NCBI RefSeq assembly: GCF_003313245.1
Contig: NZ_QJSD01000001.1
Span: 434,001 to 498,000 of the forward strand
Length of the DNA stretch: 64,000 nt
From: Primorskyibacter marinus
Lineage (GTDB): Bacteria; Pseudomonadota; Alphaproteobacteria; Rhodobacterales; Rhodobacteraceae
Reading direction: 5' to 3'
The notes beneath the pieces were generated by a model. It was given only the letters and a program-made list of their open reading frames with translations, had not been told where the DNA came from and made no database searches. Numbering within the stretch: the stretch's first letter is position 1; each line of letters begins with the position of its first letter. Shown here piece after piece: positions 1 to 8,440 of the stretch. The position numbers and the translations under genes are program-made.

Positions 1-14
1 ACAATCTGCATGGC

Positions 15-59
15 GTTTCTGGGATGAAAGGCCATGCAATGAAGGCCATTCTCAGAAAC
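15..59. repeat. imperfect inverted repeat downstream of the DUF815 gene
   Basis: Seven-base arms GTTTCTG (15-21) and CAGAAAC (53-59) enclose a second pair of GGCC blocks (30-33 and 44-47), so an imperfect hairpin of about 13 pairs is possible. The loop region also carries a near direct repeat (ATGAAAGGCCAT / ATGAAGGCCAT). Bases 1-119 hold no gene I can recognise. The hairpin could be a transcript 3' end for the leftward tat-DUF815 operon, but there is no T-run. Confidence 0.3.
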
Positions 60-119
60 ACGACACCGAAGTGTTCAAACATTGGGCGCGTTGCCTGATC
101 AGACCGATAACAGGCCGGA

Positions 120-965
120 TCAGCTGTAGGCGACGCCTCTGCGCCCTGCCAGATCCGTGAAATATTGCCAGGCGACACGGCCCGAACGGGCACCGCGCGT
201 GGCTTGCCATTCGATCGCTTCGGCGCGCAATGTCTCGTCGTCGATCTCGACGCCATAAGCGTCACAATAACCCCGGATCATTGCGAGATATTCGTCCTGA
301 CTGCACGGATGAAAGCCCAGCCAAAGCCCGAAACGATCCGAAAGCGAGACCTTTTCCTCGACCGCCTCGGACGGGTTGATCCCGGACGAACGCTCATTCT
401 CGATCATGTCGCGTGGCATCAGGTGGCGGCGGTTCGACGTGGCATAGAACACCACATTGTCCGGGCGCCCTTCGATGCCGCCGTCCAGAACCGCCTTGAG
501 CGATTTGTAATGCTGGTCATCATGGCTGAAGGACAGATCATCGCAGAACAGCAGGAACCGGTGCTCAGAGCCGCGCAGCAGGGCCAGAAGCCGCCCCACC
601 GACGGCAGATCCTCGCGCTGCAATTCGACAATCTTCAACGGCAGCCCGTCTGCCAGCACCGACGCATGGACCGCCTTGACGAGCGAGGATTTCCCCATCC
701 CCCGCGCGCCCCAAAGCAGCGCGTTGTTGGCGGACAAGCCTCGGGCGAATTGCAGCGTGTTTGCCAGCAACGTGTCACGCGACCGATCCACACCGATCAG
801 CAGCGAAAGATCCACCCGGTTGACCCGCGGGACCGGCTGCAAGCGATCCGGCGCGACATGCCAGACAAACGCATCTGCCTGGTCGAAATCGGGGGCATCC
901 AGCGGTGCAGGAGCCATACGCTCCAGCGCCTGGGCGATACGTTTCAGCGACTTGGATTTTCTCAT
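120..965 (-). CDS. DUF815-family AAA-type ATPase
   Basis: A 281-residue P-loop ATPase of the DUF815 family. Walker A is GARGMGKSS at residues 87-95 and the Walker B strand is [10 protein letters not shown] at 137-146. A sensor-like YATSNRRHL follows near 174-182. Family members are AAA+ related ATPases of unknown cellular role. There is no signal peptide or membrane segment, so it is cytosolic. Its ATG overlaps the tatC stop by 4 bp (ATGA), so it is the last gene of the tatABC operon and probably translationally coupled. The context suggests co-expression with protein export, but no direct role in Tat transport is established. Confidence 0.85.
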   Translation of the reverse strand: MRKSKSLKRIAQALERMAPAPLDAPDFDQADAFVWHVAPDRLQPVPRVNRVDLSLLIGVDRSRDTLLANTLQFARGLSANNALLWGARGMGKSSLVKAVHASVLADGLPLKIVELQREDLPSVGRLLALLRGSEHRFLLFCDDLSFSHDDQHYKSLKAVLDGGIEGRPDNVVFYATSNRRHLMPRDMIENERSSGINPSEAVEEKVSLSDRFGLWLGFHPCSQDEYLAMIRGYCDAYGVEIDDETLRAEAIEWQATRGARSGRVAWQYFTDLAGRRGVAYS

Positions 966-1834
966 TTATCGTCGAAGTCCTTCATCAACGGGTCTTCGAT
1001 GTCCTCGTCATCATAGTAGCCTTCGGCGCGCAGACGCGCCTCGCGCTTGGTCTCTACCCGGCGCACCAGCCAGATCGAGATCTCATACAGCCCGTAGACC
1101 ACGACGAACAGGATAACTTGCGTGATGACATCCGGCGGCGTGACAAGGGCTGCCAGAACCAGAATGGCAACCACCGCATATTTGCGCACATTGCCCAGAC
1201 CTTCGGACGAGACCAGCCCCGCCTTGCCCATCAGCGTCAGCAGGACAGGCAGTTGGAAACACAGCCCGAAGGCCACGATGAACTTGATCGTCAGGTTCAG
1301 ATATTCCTGCGCGGACCCCTGAAAGGCGATGCCTGCGGTGCCATTCGTCACCTCTTCGTTCAGCACAGTCCCCGGTTGCTGGAAGCCCAGAAAGAAATCA
1401 AAAGCCAGCGGCGTGACGATGTAGAACGCAAAAGACGCGCCCAGAAAGAACATGAAGGGCGAGGCGATCAGGAAGGGCAGGAACGCCCCCTGCTCGGACT
1501 TGTACAGGCCGGGTGCCACGAACCGCCACATCTGATAGGAAATATAGGGGAATGACAGCATCAGCCCGCCCATAAGCGAGATCGAGATCGCGACGAAGAA
1601 GCCCTCTTGCAGCTTGATCAGGATCAGCCCGCAATCGGCCGTGCCGCGCGCCGCCATCGCATCGCATAGCGGATGCGTCAGAAAGTTGAAAATCGGGTTC
1701 CAGACGGTGAAACAGATGATCATGCCCAGAACGAAGGCAAGGGCCGAATGCATCAGCCGGGTGCGCAGTTCTGCCAGATGTTCGATCAGCGGGGCAGAGC
1801 TATCCTCGATCTCGTCGTGATCGATTTGGGTCAT
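962..1834 (-). CDS. tatC: Sec-independent protein translocase subunit TatC
   Basis: A 290-residue polytopic inner-membrane protein, the receptor for twin-arginine signal peptides in the Tat translocase. The cytoplasmic N-terminus carries the family motif [13 protein letters not shown] (about residues 15-27), followed by six predicted membrane helices. The central region has the typical [20 protein letters not shown] stretch. The acidic/basic C-terminal tail after the last helix is common in alphaproteobacteria. The start overlaps tatB by 4 bp and the stop overlaps the DUF815 gene by 4 bp. TatC with TatB forms the substrate-recognition complex, and TatA is then recruited to form the pore. Confidence 0.97.
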   Translation of the reverse strand: MTQIDHDEIEDSSAPLIEHLAELRTRLMHSALAFVLGMIICFTVWNPIFNFLTHPLCDAMAARGTADCGLILIKLQEGFFVAISISLMGGLMLSFPYISYQMWRFVAPGLYKSEQGAFLPFLIASPFMFFLGASFAFYIVTPLAFDFFLGFQQPGTVLNEEVTNGTAGIAFQGSAQEYLNLTIKFIVAFGLCFQLPVLLTLMGKAGLVSSEGLGNVRKYAVVAILVLAALVTPPDVITQVILFVVVYGLYEISIWLVRRVETKREARLRAEGYYDDEDIEDPLMKDFDDK

Positions 1835-2322
1835 GCGTCACCTGCCGATTTGTCGGGCTTGGTCTCTGGCGCGGGCTTCGCCGTGTCAACCTGCGCGACT
1901 TCTGCCTCTGCCGCCTCGGCGGCCTCAAGCGCGTCTTCTGCCTCGCGGGCCTTGCGTTCTGCGGCCTTGCGGGCGGTGCCTGCCTTGATCTTGCGGGCGG
2001 CTTCCGCGCGTTCTTCTGCCAGTTTTCCAGTCTCGCTTTCCGGATCAAGTTTGAAATCGGTCATCGACCGCGCGGCATCCTTCACCCCGTCAAGCGCGCT
2101 GCCCACGGGGTTGGTCGCCGTGCGGATGGATTTCTGAATGTCCTTCACGCCCGCCTCGTCCGCCGCGTCTTCCATCGCACGGCTGAATTCGCGCGCCATG
2201 CCACGCGCCTTGCCAGCAAAGCGACCGACATTGCGAAACAGAACAGGCAGGTCCTTCGGACCCACCACGATCAGCGCAACAACACCGATGACAAGAATTT
2301 CAGTCCAGCCCATCCCGAACAT
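1831..2322 (-). CDS. tatB: Sec-independent protein translocase subunit TatB
   Basis: 163 residues with one N-terminal membrane helix (about 5-21), the conserved GPKDLP hinge and a long amphipathic helix. The tail is rich in Ala, Glu, Lys and Arg. This is the TatB layout rather than TatA: the hinge is GPK-type and the tail is longer. TatB works with TatC in recognising twin-arginine precursors. The gene begins 3 bp after tatA ends and overlaps tatC by 4 bp. The C-terminal 70 residues are low-complexity and coiled-coil-like and would be expected to vary between species. Confidence 0.95.
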   Translation of the reverse strand: MFGMGWTEILVIGVVALIVVGPKDLPVLFRNVGRFAGKARGMAREFSRAMEDAADEAGVKDIQKSIRTATNPVGSALDGVKDAARSMTDFKLDPESETGKLAEERAEAARKIKAGTARKAAERKAREAEDALEAAEAAEAEVAQVDTAKPAPETKPDKSAGDA

Positions 2323-2325
2323 GGT

Positions 2326-2550
2326 TCAGACCTTGTCTTTGTGGTCTTCAGTGTTTTCAGGCGTCACGTCCTTGGCCTCTTCAGAGCGTTCGTCCTCAAG
2401 CTCTTGCGTGCCATCTCCGACACCTTTCTTGAAGGCCGTAATGCCCTTGCCGACCTCGCCCATGAGCGAGGAAATCTTGCCGCGCCCGAAAAGCACCAGC
2501 ACGACAACGGCGATCAGCAGCAGGCCTGGCAGACCGATGTTGTTCAGCAT
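2326..2550 (-). CDS. tatA: Sec-independent protein translocase subunit TatA
   Basis: 74 residues: a membrane helix at about 4-21, the FGRGKI hinge (21-26) and an amphipathic helix with [10 protein letters not shown], then an acidic tail. This is the standard TatA pattern. TatA oligomerises to form the Tat conduction path. It is the first gene of the leftward tat operon. A GGGAG ribosome binding site lies 9 nt before the ATG. A candidate promoter is at 2688-2717 in the region shared with the divergent WYL regulator. Confidence 0.96.
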   Translation of the reverse strand: MLNNIGLPGLLLIAVVVLVLFGRGKISSLMGEVGKGITAFKKGVGDGTQELEDERSEEAKDVTPENTEDHKDKV

Positions 2551-2687
2551 CTTTCAATTCTCCCGTCTTTCGAGGCCACGCAGTCCATACAACGCTCCTC
2601 AACCTTGGTCGTTGTCTACGACAGTCATGGGGCCAGTTGAAAGTGCCAAAACAGCGCCATCAGCCGATTTGCTGCGCGGTTTGGTGC

Positions 2688-2717
2688 ATTTTATGTCAGC
2701 ATCTTGTCAGTTGTCAG
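2688..2717 (-). promoter_or_regulatory. candidate promoter of the tat operon
   Basis: On the minus strand CTGACA (2712-2717), an 18-bp spacer and TAAAAT (2688-2693) give a plausible sigma70-type promoter. It predicts an untranslated leader of about 130 nt before tatA. The -35 element coincides with one of the TGTCAG repeats described separately. Sequence-based prediction only. Confidence 0.35.
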
Positions 2718-2729
2718 AATTTTGTCAGA
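2694..2729. repeat. two 18-bp direct repeats with four TGTCAG boxes
   Basis: The hexamer TGTCAG occurs at 2694, 2705, 2712 and 2723, with spacings of 11, 7 and 11 bp. This is an 18-bp unit (TGTCAG, five bases, TGTCAG, one base) present twice in tandem. It lies 44 bp before the ATG of the WYL regulator and overlaps the predicted tat promoter. It is a likely binding site, possibly for the regulator itself. Confidence 0.5.
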
Positions 2730-2772
2730 ATACAGGTCTCGCCAGACAGGCAGGCACGTCGGAAAGGGCCGC

Positions 2773-3438
2773 ATGAAACGCAGTGACAGGCTTTACGCGC
2801 TGATTGAGATTCTAAAGGATGGCAGGCTGCACAGGGCCGAAGACATGGCTGGACGTCTGGGTGTGTCCATCCGCACCATCTATCGTGACATGGACGTGCT
2901 GGCCGCGTCCGGCATCCCCATCGAAGGCGAGCGGGGGTTGGGCTATACCGCGCGTGCCGCGATCACCCTGCCGCCGCTGAACCTGACCGAGGCAGAGCTT
3001 GAAGCGCTGCACCTTGGACTGGCGGTGGTTGGCGAGGGGGGCGACGAGACATTGCGCGGTGCCGCGAAGGCTTTGTCGGAAAAGATCGACGCGGTGCTCC
3101 CGGCGGATCTGTCCAGCGCGCCGCAAAGCTTTGGCTTTGCCACCGGACCGTTCGCAGACGCCGCGCGCGGCTTTCGTCACATGCCGGGCTTTCGCGCAGC
3201 TATACGCGCGCGGCAAAAACTTCGGATCAAACGGGACGATGCAGCCGCGCCGGAAACCATTCGCCCGCTCAAACTTGACTACTGGGGCCGGGTCTGGACC
3301 TGCGTGGCATGGAACGAAGACCTGTCCGATTTCATGACTTGCCGGATCGACCGGATTGAGACCTTGCAGCCCCTGCCCGGCCTGTTTGTCGATGAACCCG
3401 GCAAACGCTTAAGCGATTTCGAGGCCAGGAACACCTGA
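2773..3438 (+). CDS. YafY-type HTH transcriptional regulator with WYL domain
   Basis: 221 residues from the ATG at 2773, which has GGAAAGG just upstream. An earlier in-frame TTG at 2704 would start inside the TGTCAG repeats and is not preferred. Residues 4-57 form an HTH_11/DeoR-like winged helix with the recognition stretch GVSIRTIYRDMDVLAASG. The second half is a WYL-type ligand-binding domain. Members are cytosolic regulators that respond to small ligands or nucleic acids, and many repress their own gene. Divergence from the tat operon and the repeats between the two genes suggest local regulation. Confidence 0.88.
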   Translation: MKRSDRLYALIEILKDGRLHRAEDMAGRLGVSIRTIYRDMDVLAASGIPIEGERGLGYTARAAITLPPLNLTEAELEALHLGLAVVGEGGDETLRGAAKALSEKIDAVLPADLSSAPQSFGFATGPFADAARGFRHMPGFRAAIRARQKLRIKRDDAAAPETIRPLKLDYWGRVWTCVAWNEDLSDFMTCRIDRIETLQPLPGLFVDEPGKRLSDFEARNT

Positions 3439-3473
3439 CCGACGCTCCGACGCAAACAAGCGCCAGGGCCGGG

Positions 3474-4562
3474 TCAATCCTTCGCGGAAAAAACGAAACA
3501 GCGATCCCGGCGAATGGTCAGCCAAAGCGGCTGGCCCTTTTGGGGAAGAAAGACGTTCGGCACCGTCGCGCGCAAAAGCGATCCGTCATGCGCCATGCGA
3601 AACTCGACCAGGCTTTCGGACCCCATGAACCGCGCCCGTTCGACAAATCCACGCGCCGGCGTTCCTTCGCGGGGCGTCGGGTTGGGGCCGCGGCCATCGC
3701 GGTCGAAGTCGATGCCGACATGCTGCGGACGAAAGACGATATCCACCTCTGCGCCGTCCGGCACGCCGGGACACAGGAACTGACCAAAGGGGGTTTGCGT
3801 CAGCGCGCCCTGCACCGTTCCGCGCAGAGCATTGATGTCGCTGAAGAAAGCAACCGCTGCCTTGTCTGCCGGCGCATTGTAGATGTTGTAGGGCGCGCCC
3901 TGCTGGACAATCTGGCCGTCACGCATCAAGGCAATCTCGTCGGCCATGCGCATCGCCTCTTCCGGCTCATGCGTGACCAGCAGGACCGAGGCGTCCTCTT
4001 CTTTCAGCAAGGCCAGCGTCTCGTCGCGGATGCCGTCGCGCAAGCGGTTGTCCAGCCCGGAAAACGGCTCGTCCATCAGCATGATCCGGGGTTTCGGTGC
4101 CAGGGCGCGGGACAGCGCCACCCGCTGCTGTTCGCCCCCCGAAAGCTGGTGCGGATATTCGTCGATGAAATGGCCCAGCCCGACACGGTCAAGCAACGTT
4201 GTGACCCGGTCGCGTTTTGCAGCACCACTGCCGCTTAGCCCGAAGGCGACATTTTCGCCGACGCTGAGATGCGGAAACAAGGCAAAATCCTGAAACATCA
4301 GCCCGATACCGCGACGTTCCGGCGGGACACGAAAGACCGTATCGCAGATCAGCTTGCCATCGACATAGATCTCGCCCGCGTCCTGCATATCGACACCGGC
4401 GATCATCCGCAAAGTTGTCGATTTCCCGCAGCCCGACGGCCCCAGCAGACAGGTCACATGACCCGGCTGAATGGACAGGGAGACGTCGTTCACCACAGCT
4501 TTGCCGTCATAACGACGGACCAGATGCCGAACCTCAAGTCGGGGGGGGGCCTGTTCGCTCAC
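3474..4562 (-). CDS. ABC transporter ATP-binding protein, FbpC/PotA type
   Basis: 362 residues from a GTG start (MSEQAPPRLE) with AGAGG-like bases upstream. It has Walker A GPSGCGKST (41-49), Q-loop Gln91, signature LSGGEQQ (140-146), Walker B MLMDEP (161-166) and H-loop His198. A C-terminal TOBE-like region (about 280-360) places it with the iron(III), polyamine, sulfate and sugar importer ATPases (CUT1/FbpC/PotA group). No permease or binding protein lies nearby. It must therefore energise a transporter encoded elsewhere, and substrate cannot be assigned. It converges on the WYL regulator with a 35-bp gap. Confidence 0.85.
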   Translation of the reverse strand: MSEQAPPRLEVRHLVRRYDGKAVVNDVSLSIQPGHVTCLLGPSGCGKSTTLRMIAGVDMQDAGEIYVDGKLICDTVFRVPPERRGIGLMFQDFALFPHLSVGENVAFGLSGSGAAKRDRVTTLLDRVGLGHFIDEYPHQLSGGEQQRVALSRALAPKPRIMLMDEPFSGLDNRLRDGIRDETLALLKEEDASVLLVTHEPEEAMRMADEIALMRDGQIVQQGAPYNIYNAPADKAAVAFFSDINALRGTVQGALTQTPFGQFLCPGVPDGAEVDIVFRPQHVGIDFDRDGRGPNPTPREGTPARGFVERARFMGSESLVEFRMAHDGSLLRATVPNVFLPQKGQPLWLTIRRDRCFVFSAKD

Positions 4563-4678
4563 CTCTGCCTCTCACGGAACCCGATGAAAAGTATCGGAAT
4601 TGGCGCGAGCCGTATCAGCCCGCGCGAAGCATCGCAACCCTGCGCCTGCGCGGCTTTGCACGATCACGCCGCGCCCTG

Positions 4679-5830
4679 TCACTCTGCCTGTTCCAGATCG
4701 AACCGCGTTTCGGCAATGATGCGGCCATTGACCTGAAGCTCTGCCCGGTGCGGGCCGGGATGCAGGCGAAAGGTCGTGGCATCGCCTTTCAGCGGATGCC
4801 GACGCGTCAAGACCAGCGGCGTTCCGCCCTTCACCTTTGCCTGCTTCAGCTTGAACACCTTCCGGCCCGGTTTGCCGTTGGGGCGGTGAAAATGCAGGAC
4901 GTAATCGACAATCACCGGCAGGTCGCTGCTGCACCGTATCTCTGCCTCCAACGACAACACGTCCCCGATCCTCGCGGGCTGCGTCACTCGCAATGCCGCC
5001 TGCACCGGGACATCTGTCCGGTAGCCAAGAAACTGCAAGGCACCGGAATGCCCCTGCTTGACCAGATTGCGCAACGCGTGGCGTGTCATCCAGGCCAGCT
5101 CTGCCTTGTCTTGCCGAACCTCGGCCTGCCAGCGCGACAACCGGTCCACCACAACCTCCGGCGCGGTTTTTGCGATGTCGTTCAGGTGGTTGGCGACCGA
5201 TCTTGTCACATAGCGGGTCGGGTCGGCATGCAGCAGATCAAGAAACCGCAGCGGCACAAGCGGGTCCAGCGTGATCGCCCGTGCCCATGGCAGCTTTGGC
5301 CGCGTGCCTTCGCTGACCAGCCGTCGCACATGATAATTGTCGTCCACCGCCCACAGATCGAGCCGCGCAAGCGTGGGTTCGGGCCAGCGGTTCAAAAAAG
5401 GACGGATGTAGAATTCCATTGAAAAACGGCGCGTTGCGGCGTGCAGCAAATCCAGCGCACGTTCGTGATGCGCCTCCAATCCGTGCCGCACAGCCAACAC
5501 ACCGTGGATGCCGTGGATGAAGCGGCCGAAATCGTCATCGGTCAGGTCCGCATCCAATGGCGGTGGCAAGGACGCTTCAAGACAGTCCGCCATAGCATTG
5601 AAATCGTGTGGCAATTGCGCCTCTGCGCAATCCGCCATCCAATCCAGGCGGGCCAGCAGCGTGCGGTCCGCCAGCCCTGCCATGACGTCAGACGTGAACC
5701 GCGCGGCGTCAAAACCGGGAATGCCTGCCGCAAGCTCTGACGCCAGATCTCCGATGGTTCCGGCGTTGAAAAGCTGGTCGGCGAGCGAGAACCCCGCGCC
5801 GCCGCCCTTGCCATCCGGTCCGCGTGCCAC
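4679..5830 (-). CDS. alkC: AlkC-type DNA alkylation repair glycosylase
   Basis: About 383 residues. The N-terminal motif (SLADQLFNAG), then a run of HEAT-like helices to about residue 270 and a C-terminal beta-rich domain of about 90 residues, match the AlkC family of HEAT-repeat DNA glycosylases. Some AlkC proteins carry an Ig-like domain at this end. AlkC excises N3-methylcytosine and N3-methyladenine from DNA. I chose the GTG at 5830 because the family begins close to this motif. An ATG at 5863, overlapping the preceding dehydrogenase by 29 bp, is the alternative; neither has a strong ribosome binding site. It follows the dehydrogenase closely and may be co-transcribed. Confidence 0.75.
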   Translation of the reverse strand: MARGPDGKGGGAGFSLADQLFNAGTIGDLASELAAGIPGFDAARFTSDVMAGLADRTLLARLDWMADCAEAQLPHDFNAMADCLEASLPPPLDADLTDDDFGRFIHGIHGVLAVRHGLEAHHERALDLLHAATRRFSMEFYIRPFLNRWPEPTLARLDLWAVDDNYHVRRLVSEGTRPKLPWARAITLDPLVPLRFLDLLHADPTRYVTRSVANHLNDIAKTAPEVVVDRLSRWQAEVRQDKAELAWMTRHALRNLVKQGHSGALQFLGYRTDVPVQAALRVTQPARIGDVLSLEAEIRCSSDLPVIVDYVLHFHRPNGKPGRKVFKLKQAKVKGGTPLVLTRRHPLKGDATTFRLHPGPHRAELQVNGRIIAETRFDLEQAE

Positions 5831-5834
5831 GGGC

Positions 5835-6614
5835 CTACATCGTCGCGTTAAGCGCGCCACCATCCAGCAGCACGTTCTGCCCGATCATGTAGCCCGCATA
5901 TTGTGAGCACAGGAACGCGCAGGTCGCGCCAAATTCCTGCGCCGTACCATAACGCCCGGCGGGAATGCCCGCGGCACGCTGTGCCGCGGCCTCCTCCAGC
6001 GTGATGCCTTCCTTTTCGGCCACGCCGGTATCCAGCGATGTCGCGCGATCGGTGGCGTGGATACCCGGCAGCAAGTTGTTCATCACCACGCCCTTGCCCG
6101 CGACCTGACGCGACGTGCCAGCGACATAGCCGGTCAGGCCAGCGCGCGCCGAATTGGACAGGCCCAGCACCGCAATGGGCGATTTCACCGATTGCGAGGT
6201 GATGTTGACCACCCGGCCCCAGCCGCGATCCATCATCCCCGGCACCAGCGCCTTGATCAGCGCGATCGGCGTCAGCATGTTGGCATCCAGCGCCTTGATG
6301 AAATCCTCACGCTCCCAATCGGTCCACATGCCCGGAGGCGGGCCGCCTGCATTGTTGACCAGAATATCCACGTCTCCCGCCGCTTTCAGAACCTGCGCGC
6401 GCCCCTCTTCCGTGGTGATGTCGGCGGCCACTGCCGTGACCTCGACGCCATAAGTGTCGCGCAACGCCTGCGCTGTTTCCTGCAAGGGTCCTTCGCTGCG
6501 GGCATTGATGACCAGATCGACGCCAGCCTCTGCCAGCGCCTCGGCACAGCCTCGTCCCAAGCCCTTGCTTGAGGCGCAAACCAGCGCGCGCTTGCCTGTG
6601 ATTCCCAGATCCAT
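5835..6614 (-). CDS. short-chain dehydrogenase/reductase with atypical active site
   Basis: 259 residues with a Rossmann fold. The glycine-rich loop is CASSKGLGRG (13-22), NNAG is at 87-90 and the ITS catalytic serine is Ser140. The position of the catalytic YxxxK motif reads SNSAR (153-157), so Tyr is Ser and Lys is Arg. A recognised group of FabG-like SDRs has this feature, and their reaction is uncertain. The C-terminus (GQNVLLDGGA) is typical. The ATG at 6614 is preceded by AGGGAGA. The gene is divergent from prfC and just upstream of alkC. Substrate unknown. Confidence 0.88.
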   Translation of the reverse strand: MDLGITGKRALVCASSKGLGRGCAEALAEAGVDLVINARSEGPLQETAQALRDTYGVEVTAVAADITTEEGRAQVLKAAGDVDILVNNAGGPPPGMWTDWEREDFIKALDANMLTPIALIKALVPGMMDRGWGRVVNITSQSVKSPIAVLGLSNSARAGLTGYVAGTSRQVAGKGVVMNNLLPGIHATDRATSLDTGVAEKEGITLEEAAAQRAAGIPAGRYGTAQEFGATCAFLCSQYAGYMIGQNVLLDGGALNATM

Positions 6615-6717
6615 GACAGTCTCCCTTTGTCTTTTCAGGCAAATCCGTAGCACCGGGCCGCGCGGCGCGCCAGCACAACGCCGCAAAATACCGCGTATCG
6701 GCCGATGCGTCCCAAGC

Positions 6718-6746
6718 TTGCCAAGCCTTCGGCCCCGACCTATACG
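6718..6746 (+). promoter_or_regulatory. candidate prfC promoter giving a leaderless mRNA
   Basis: TTGCCA (6718-6723), a 17-bp spacer and TATACG (6741-6746) fit a sigma70 promoter. The start site predicted 7-8 nt after the -10 box falls on the prfC ATG at 6754. No Shine-Dalgarno sequence precedes that ATG. Confidence 0.4.
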
Positions 6747-6753
6747 CGCGGAC

Positions 6754-8361
6754 ATGCTAGACGCCCTGCCAAACCGCCCCGACCTGCCTGCCGAGATTGC
6801 CCGCCGCCGGACCTTTGCGATCATCTCGCATCCCGACGCCGGCAAGACCACGCTGACGGAAAAGTTCCTGCTGTTCGGCGGGGCCATTCAGATGGCAGGA
6901 CAGGTGCGCGCCAAGGGCGAGGCGCGGCGCACGCGATCCGACTTCATGCAGATGGAAAAGGATCGCGGGATTTCGGTGTCTGCCTCGGCCATGTCATTTG
7001 ATTTCCGCGAGTTCCGCTTCAATCTGGTGGACACGCCCGGCCACTCGGACTTTTCCGAAGATACCTACCGGACCCTGACAGCCGTGGATGCGGCCGTGAT
7101 GGTGATCGACGGGGCCAAAGGTGTGGAAAGCCAAACCCAGAAACTGTTCGAGGTGTGCCGCCTGCGCGATCTGCCGATCCTGACCTTCTGTAACAAGATG
7201 GACCGCGAGAGCCGCGATACCTTCGACATCATCGACGAGATTCAGGAAAATCTGGCGATTGACGTGACACCCGCAAGTTGGCCCATCGGCGTGGGCCGCG
7301 ATTTTCTGGGCTGCTATGACATGCTGCGCGACCGGCTGGAACTGATGGACCGCGCCGACCGCAACCGTGTTGCGGAATCGATCGCGATTGACGGGCTGGA
7401 TGATCCGAAGTTGGCGGAACATGTGCCTGCCAACCTGCTTGACCAGCTGCGCGAAGAGGTCGAGATGGCCCGCGAGTTGCTGCCAAAACTGGACCCGCAA
7501 GCGGTGCTGGAAGGACATATGACGCCGATCTGGTTCGGCTCTGCCATCAACAGTTTCGGTGTCAAGGAACTGATGGACGGTATCGGCACCTACGGCCCCG
7601 AACCGCAGGTCCAGCGCGCCGAGCCTCGGCAAATCTCTCCGGATGAGAAAAAGGTCACCGGCTTCGTGTTCAAGGTGCAGGCCAATATGGACCCCAAGCA
7701 TCGCGATCGCGTGGCCTTTGTCCGGCTCTCCTCCGGTCACTTTCACCGCGGCATGAAATTGACCCATGTGCGGTCGAAAAAGCCGATGTCGATCACCAAC
7801 CCGGTGCTGTTTCTGGCCTCTGACCGGGAACTGGCGGAAGAGGCCTGGGCCGGCGATATCATCGGCATTCCCAACCACGGGCAATTGCGCATCGGCGACA
7901 CGCTGACCGAAGGCGAGGCGATCCGCGTCTCGGGCATTCCCAGCTTTGCACCGGAACTGCTGCAATCATGCCGCGCGGGCGATCCGCTGAAATCAAAACA
8001 TCTGGAAAAAGCGCTGATGCAATTCGCCGAAGAAGGTGCCGCGAAGGTCTTCAAACCCGATATAGGGTCGGGCTTCATCGTCGGTGTCGTGGGCGCGCTA
8101 CAATTCGAGGTTCTGGCCAGCCGGATCGAGCTGGAATACGGTCTGCCCGTGCGGTTCGAGCCGTCGCAATTCACCTCTGCCCGCTGGGCGACAGGCCCGA
8201 AACAGGCGCTGGACAAATTCATCGACGCGAACAAGCAGCACATCGCCCATGACAATGATGGCGACGTCGTCTACCTGACCCGCCTGCAATGGGACATTGA
8301 CCGGATTGGTCGCGATCATCCGGATGTCACCCTGTCGGCCACCAAGGAAATGATGGTCTGA
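6754..8361 (+). CDS. prfC: peptide chain release factor 3
   Basis: 535 residues, the usual RF3 length. It is a translational GTPase that removes RF1/RF2 from the ribosome after peptide release. It shows G1 SHPDAGKTT (25-33), the switch region with DFMQMEKDRGISVSASAM, VDTPGHSDFSEDT (G3) and CNKMDRES (G4), followed by domain II and an EF-G-like domain. The ATG at 6754 was chosen because the conserved RF3 N-terminus begins here; an upstream in-frame extension has no family support. Leaderless initiation is likely. The gene is divergent from the dehydrogenase across a 139-bp region. Confidence 0.96.
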   Translation: MLDALPNRPDLPAEIARRRTFAIISHPDAGKTTLTEKFLLFGGAIQMAGQVRAKGEARRTRSDFMQMEKDRGISVSASAMSFDFREFRFNLVDTPGHSDFSEDTYRTLTAVDAAVMVIDGAKGVESQTQKLFEVCRLRDLPILTFCNKMDRESRDTFDIIDEIQENLAIDVTPASWPIGVGRDFLGCYDMLRDRLELMDRADRNRVAESIAIDGLDDPKLAEHVPANLLDQLREEVEMARELLPKLDPQAVLEGHMTPIWFGSAINSFGVKELMDGIGTYGPEPQVQRAEPRQISPDEKKVTGFVFKVQANMDPKHRDRVAFVRLSSGHFHRGMKLTHVRSKKPMSITNPVLFLASDRELAEEAWAGDIIGIPNHGQLRIGDTLTEGEAIRVSGIPSFAPELLQSCRAGDPLKSKHLEKALMQFAEEGAAKVFKPDIGSGFIVGVVGALQFEVLASRIELEYGLPVRFEPSQFTSARWATGPKQALDKFIDANKQHIAHDNDGDVVYLTRLQWDIDRIGRDHPDVTLSATKEMMV

Positions 8362-8440
8362 TCGCCACGACGACCGGTCGAGGCGTGCGGTGCTCACGCC
8401 ACGCTTGCGCCCTGCCCCGCGGCGCGGCATCTTCGCGCCC

